Source: a virus. Taken from it: 64,000 nucleotides of DNA. This document shows, in pieces, positions 61,843 to 64,000 of this stretch. The notes under the pieces are model-generated. The model did not search any database. It had not been told where the DNA came from and saw only the letters and a program-made list of their open reading frames with translations. Every line of letters begins with the position of its first letter. Position 1 is the stretch's first letter. The stretch lies in IMG/VR virus record IMGVR_UViG_3300042889_002533, positions 1 through 64,000 of that record. The stretch is one strand, 5' to 3'. Both the position numbers and the translations under genes were made by a program.

Positions 61843-62444
61843 GCAGCACTGCATACAATGGATACAAGCACTTCTTTCTTGATGTTGAAACCACTGGCAC
61901 TGATCGGTCATTACACAACATTTTTCAGATTAGTGGAATCCTTACAGACGAGAACTTTAATATTCTAGAAGAATGTGACCTTAAGTTTAAGCCGTTTAGT
62001 CTTGAACATTGGGAGCAGGGCGCATTGGACAAGACGGGCATGACATTAAAATCACTTGCCGAACTAGAGTTGAATAGCGCCGGTGCTTACCTGCAATTCT
62101 CACAGTTGCTATCACGTCATTGCAATAAGTTTGACAAGAAAGACAAGATTCATTTTGTTGCCTATAATGCAAGCTTTGATGCAGACTTTATTCGTGAATG
62201 GTTTGCCAAACATGGAGACAACTATTTCGGCAGCTGGTTTTGGCATCCGCAGATTTGCGTAATGCAAGCCGCGGCATGGATGACCCAACGAGTACGTGGC
62301 GCATTGCCCAATTTTCAGCTGGGAACGCTCTGTCAATGTGCTGACCTGGGATGGGATGAAACACAAGCACATGATGCAAAATATGACATTCTGAAGACTC
62401 TGCAGCTGTTCCGATACATTCAGGCAAATGTGCCTACGCTGTAA
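61839..62444 (+). CDS. DnaQ-like DEDDh 3'-5' exonuclease
   Basis: 201 residues. FFLDVETTGTD (Asp/Glu, near 14), FVAYNASFDADF (Asp, near 103) and AHDAKYDILKT (His and Asp, near 180) are the ExoI, II and III motifs. It could proofread or degrade DNA or RNA; substrate not deducible. Confidence 0.85.
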   Translation: MSSTAYNGYKHFFLDVETTGTDRSLHNIFQISGILTDENFNILEECDLKFKPFSLEHWEQGALDKTGMTLKSLAELELNSAGAYLQFSQLLSRHCNKFDKKDKIHFVAYNASFDADFIREWFAKHGDNYFGSWFWHPQICVMQAAAWMTQRVRGALPNFQLGTLCQCADLGWDETQAHDAKYDILKTLQLFRYIQANVPTL

Positions 62445-62447
62445 CTC

Positions 62448-62535
62448 ATTGAAAATCAACGGAAACCCAAAAAATGCATATTTTTGAAGATTTATGTATT
62501 TTTTCCTTTACAAGTCCTCAAAAATGTTGTATAAT
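62448..62535 (+). promoter_or_regulatory. Early promoter module
   Basis: ATTGAAAATCAAC 62448-62460 (imperfect palindrome), TTTACA 62507-62512, 17 bases, TATAAT 62530-62535, GTAAGG leader, ATG 62563. Confidence 0.78.
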
Positions 62536-62562
62536 AATTCTGTAAGGAAACCACCACAAAAT

Positions 62563-62850
62563 ATGTCAAAACCAACTGTTGCTACCCTCAAGTCGTTTAT
62601 CGCTAAAAACCGAGCAAACCTATTCGTTCAACAAAAAAGTGCATTTGACGGCATGCATGATTGCGTGATGCAAAATGAGCATGCTGGCTTTACTCCTGCA
62701 ACCGCAAGTGACGGTTATAAAAATACTCTAGGCATCAACGGAGTGTGGGTTGTGGGCCGAGACGCAATCTCGCCTTTTGAAGCTAAAGGTTTTAAAGGCT
62801 ATAGCGTCTACAATTGCTGCGGCTCGTTTGTCCTTGCTGTCCGTGCCTAA
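62563..62850 (+). CDS. Conserved phage early protein of unknown function
   Basis: 95 residues from ATG 62563. LKSFIAKNRANLFV and FKGYSVYNCCGSFVLAV recall a small early phage family. Function unknown. Confidence 0.62.
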   Translation: MSKPTVATLKSFIAKNRANLFVQQKSAFDGMHDCVMQNEHAGFTPATASDGYKNTLGINGVWVVGRDAISPFEAKGFKGYSVYNCCGSFVLAVRA

Positions 62851-62884
62851 TTTCTAAAACTAACCTCTACCTATAAATTATATT

Positions 62885-63142
62885 ATGAAAGACCAAAACT
62901 ACATTGTACTTGATAAGAATGGAAACGAAGTGATTGTGCCAGCGCGCACAGCATCTGAAGCATTAGGTATCTTCCTTAAGCGCGGCCGATTCGGTTTGGG
63001 CGCTGGCTGGACGCTTACTCGCCAACCAGACGGTTGGATTGTGGCTAGCAATAAGACTGGCAGGACGCTTGAGCGTACCTACCACAAGCTGCGCGAAGCA
63101 GACTACAGCCGCGCGCACAAGCGCTATTCCAACATTGCCTAA
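62885..63142 (+). CDS. Unknown early protein
   Basis: 85 residues, basic; KNGNEVIVPARTASEALGIF near the start. Not recognised. Confidence 0.55.
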   Translation: MKDQNYIVLDKNGNEVIVPARTASEALGIFLKRGRFGLGAGWTLTRQPDGWIVASNKTGRTLERTYHKLREADYSRAHKRYSNIA

Positions 63143-63170
63143 TCTCCTAATACACACCAACTACTATATC

Positions 63171-63374
63171 ATGAAACTAAAATTTAATTCGCAAACATCT
63201 TTTAATACCGCTTACAATGCACTTAGTGGCAATAACTTTAAGTTTGACAACTATCGCGATGAACTCGCACTAAAGTTCTTTACTACAGAATGTGTCGGCA
63301 ATGCAATTCTCGACTTGACCTCAAAAGGATTGATTGAAGGTACTGACTTTAATTTTTATCGTTATGCTGCTTAA
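63171..63374 (+). CDS. Unknown small early protein
   Basis: 67 residues from ATG 63171: MKLKFNSQTSFNTAYNALSG. Not recognised. Confidence 0.54.
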   Translation: MKLKFNSQTSFNTAYNALSGNNFKFDNYRDELALKFFTTECVGNAILDLTSKGLIEGTDFNFYRYAA

Positions 63375-63419
63375 TGAATCGGGCGGTTACGCAGCCCGAT
63401 TTGATTATATCACTAAATT

Positions 63420-64000
63420 ATGAAATTACCTACCCTTTATAGTCGCACGAGCACGGGAGCCATTCAAGTATGGACCGTCGAAATTCAAGAAAACGCTTAC
63501 CGCACATTGCATGGTCAATACGGTGGCAAGATTGTCACCACCGAATGGTTTACGGCGTCTCCTACTAATGTGGGGCGAAGCAATGAGCGTGACGGCGTTG
63601 CACAAGCTCTGTTTGAGGCTCAGGCATGCTGGAAGAAAAAGTGTGACAGCGGAATGTTTGAAGACATTCTTGCAGTTGACACCTTTACATTCGTCGAGCC
63701 GATGTTGGCAAAAAAGTGGGAAGATCGCCGCAGTAAGGTTTCGTTTCCGCTCTATTGTCAACCCAAGCTGGATGGCATGCGCGCAGTCATTACTCGACAT
63801 GGTGCAACAAGCCGCAACGGCAAGCCATGGGTAACCATCCCGCACATTCTCAAAGCATTGGAACCAGTGTTCGCAGCATACCCAGATTTGATTCTGGATG
63901 GTGAATTGTATTGCCACGGGCTACACGATGACTTTAACAAGATCAGTTCGCTTATCAAAAAGACTAAGCCTACCACTGCAGATCTTGAGGAAAGCGCTGC
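63420..64000 (+). CDS. ATP-dependent DNA ligase (N-terminal part, cut by window edge)
   Basis: ATG 63420, open to the right edge (193 residues visible). N-terminal WGR-like region (IQVWTVEIQENAYRTLHGQY) then YCQPKLDGMRAVITRHG, the KxDG adenylation motif I, followed by RNG (motif Ia-like) and LILDGELYCHG (motif III). It seals DNA nicks in replication. Typical of ligases of large phages. Confidence 0.85.
   Translation, partial: MKLPTLYSRTSTGAIQVWTVEIQENAYRTLHGQYGGKIVTTEWFTASPTNVGRSNERDGVAQALFEAQACWKKKCDSGMFEDILAVDTFTFVEPMLAKKWEDRRSKVSFPLYCQPKLDGMRAVITRHGATSRNGKPWVTIPHILKALEPVFAAYPDLILDGELYCHGLHDDFNKISSLIKKTKPTTADLEESA

Overview
The window looks like a contiguous piece of a large-genome, T4-like tailed bacteriophage (myovirus or jumbo-phage type). 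No bacterial housekeeping operon is present. Evidence seen directly: T4-type late promoters (TATAAATA) 4-12 bases before many structural genes, class Ia ribonucleotide reductase (nrdB, nrdA), a T4 RNase H-type flap exonuclease, PhoH, ThyX, an ATP-dependent DNA ligase, RNA ligase, UV-damage endonuclease, an endolysin, HNH and GIY-YIG endonucleases, about 27 recognisable tRNA genes and a tmRNA. The sigma70-type early promoters (TTTACA, 17 bp, TATAAT) and the tmRNA tag ending LALAA suggest a Gram-negative, probably proteobacterial, host; this is inference only.

Layout. 1-8.6 kb: late genes, with small proteins carrying capsid-targeting-like N-termini, a nucleotidyltransferase, an endolysin, a beta-rich structural protein and a sulfotransferase-like protein. 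8.7-15.4 kb: nucleotide and DNA metabolism (nrdB, nrdA, small zinc-ribbon proteins, a GIY-YIG nuclease, rnh, a PD-(D/E)XK exonuclease, a ClpP-like protease). 15.4-16.9 kb: a leftward metallopeptidase-like gene, then an HNH protein. 16.9-19.7 kb: five or six paralogous late genes sharing the N-terminus AYRAMLAEQ, likely internal head proteins. 19.75-31.9 kb: a tRNA and structured-RNA array. It has tRNAs for 19 amino acids (no His seen), a tmRNA, three homing-endonuclease-like genes at tRNA or tmRNA borders, a candidate unimolecular spanin, a thioredoxin-like protein, and some 25 units that are not ordinary tRNAs but have closing stems and multi-arm folds. 32.7-47.6 kb: early or middle region of small unknown genes, repeat proteins, YopX-like proteins, a metallophosphoesterase and ThyX. 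48-52 kb: glycosyltransferases, a HAD-nucleotidyltransferase fusion and a holin-like protein. 52.3-55 kb: phoH, a candidate sRNA and a leftward XPD/DinG-like helicase. 55-64 kb: early small genes, RNA ligase, a DnaQ-like exonuclease, and DNA ligase running off the edge.

Transcription. Three promoter classes are visible. (1) Early sigma70 promoters share a conserved module, often with a GTTGA-N3-TCAAC palindrome upstream. (2) A GGAAC-N5-TATAAT class places the start codon 3-7 bases after the -10. (3) T4-type late promoters. In most class 2 and 3 cases, and some class 1 cases, the predicted transcription start falls on or next to the ATG, so leaderless mRNAs are probably common.

The most unusual part is 19.75-26.65 kb, where canonical tRNAs alternate with tRNA-like and larger closed-stem RNAs. 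These include a two-copy family whose helices are kept by compensatory changes. I cannot assign a function to these RNAs. All structures were found by eye, not by a folding program.
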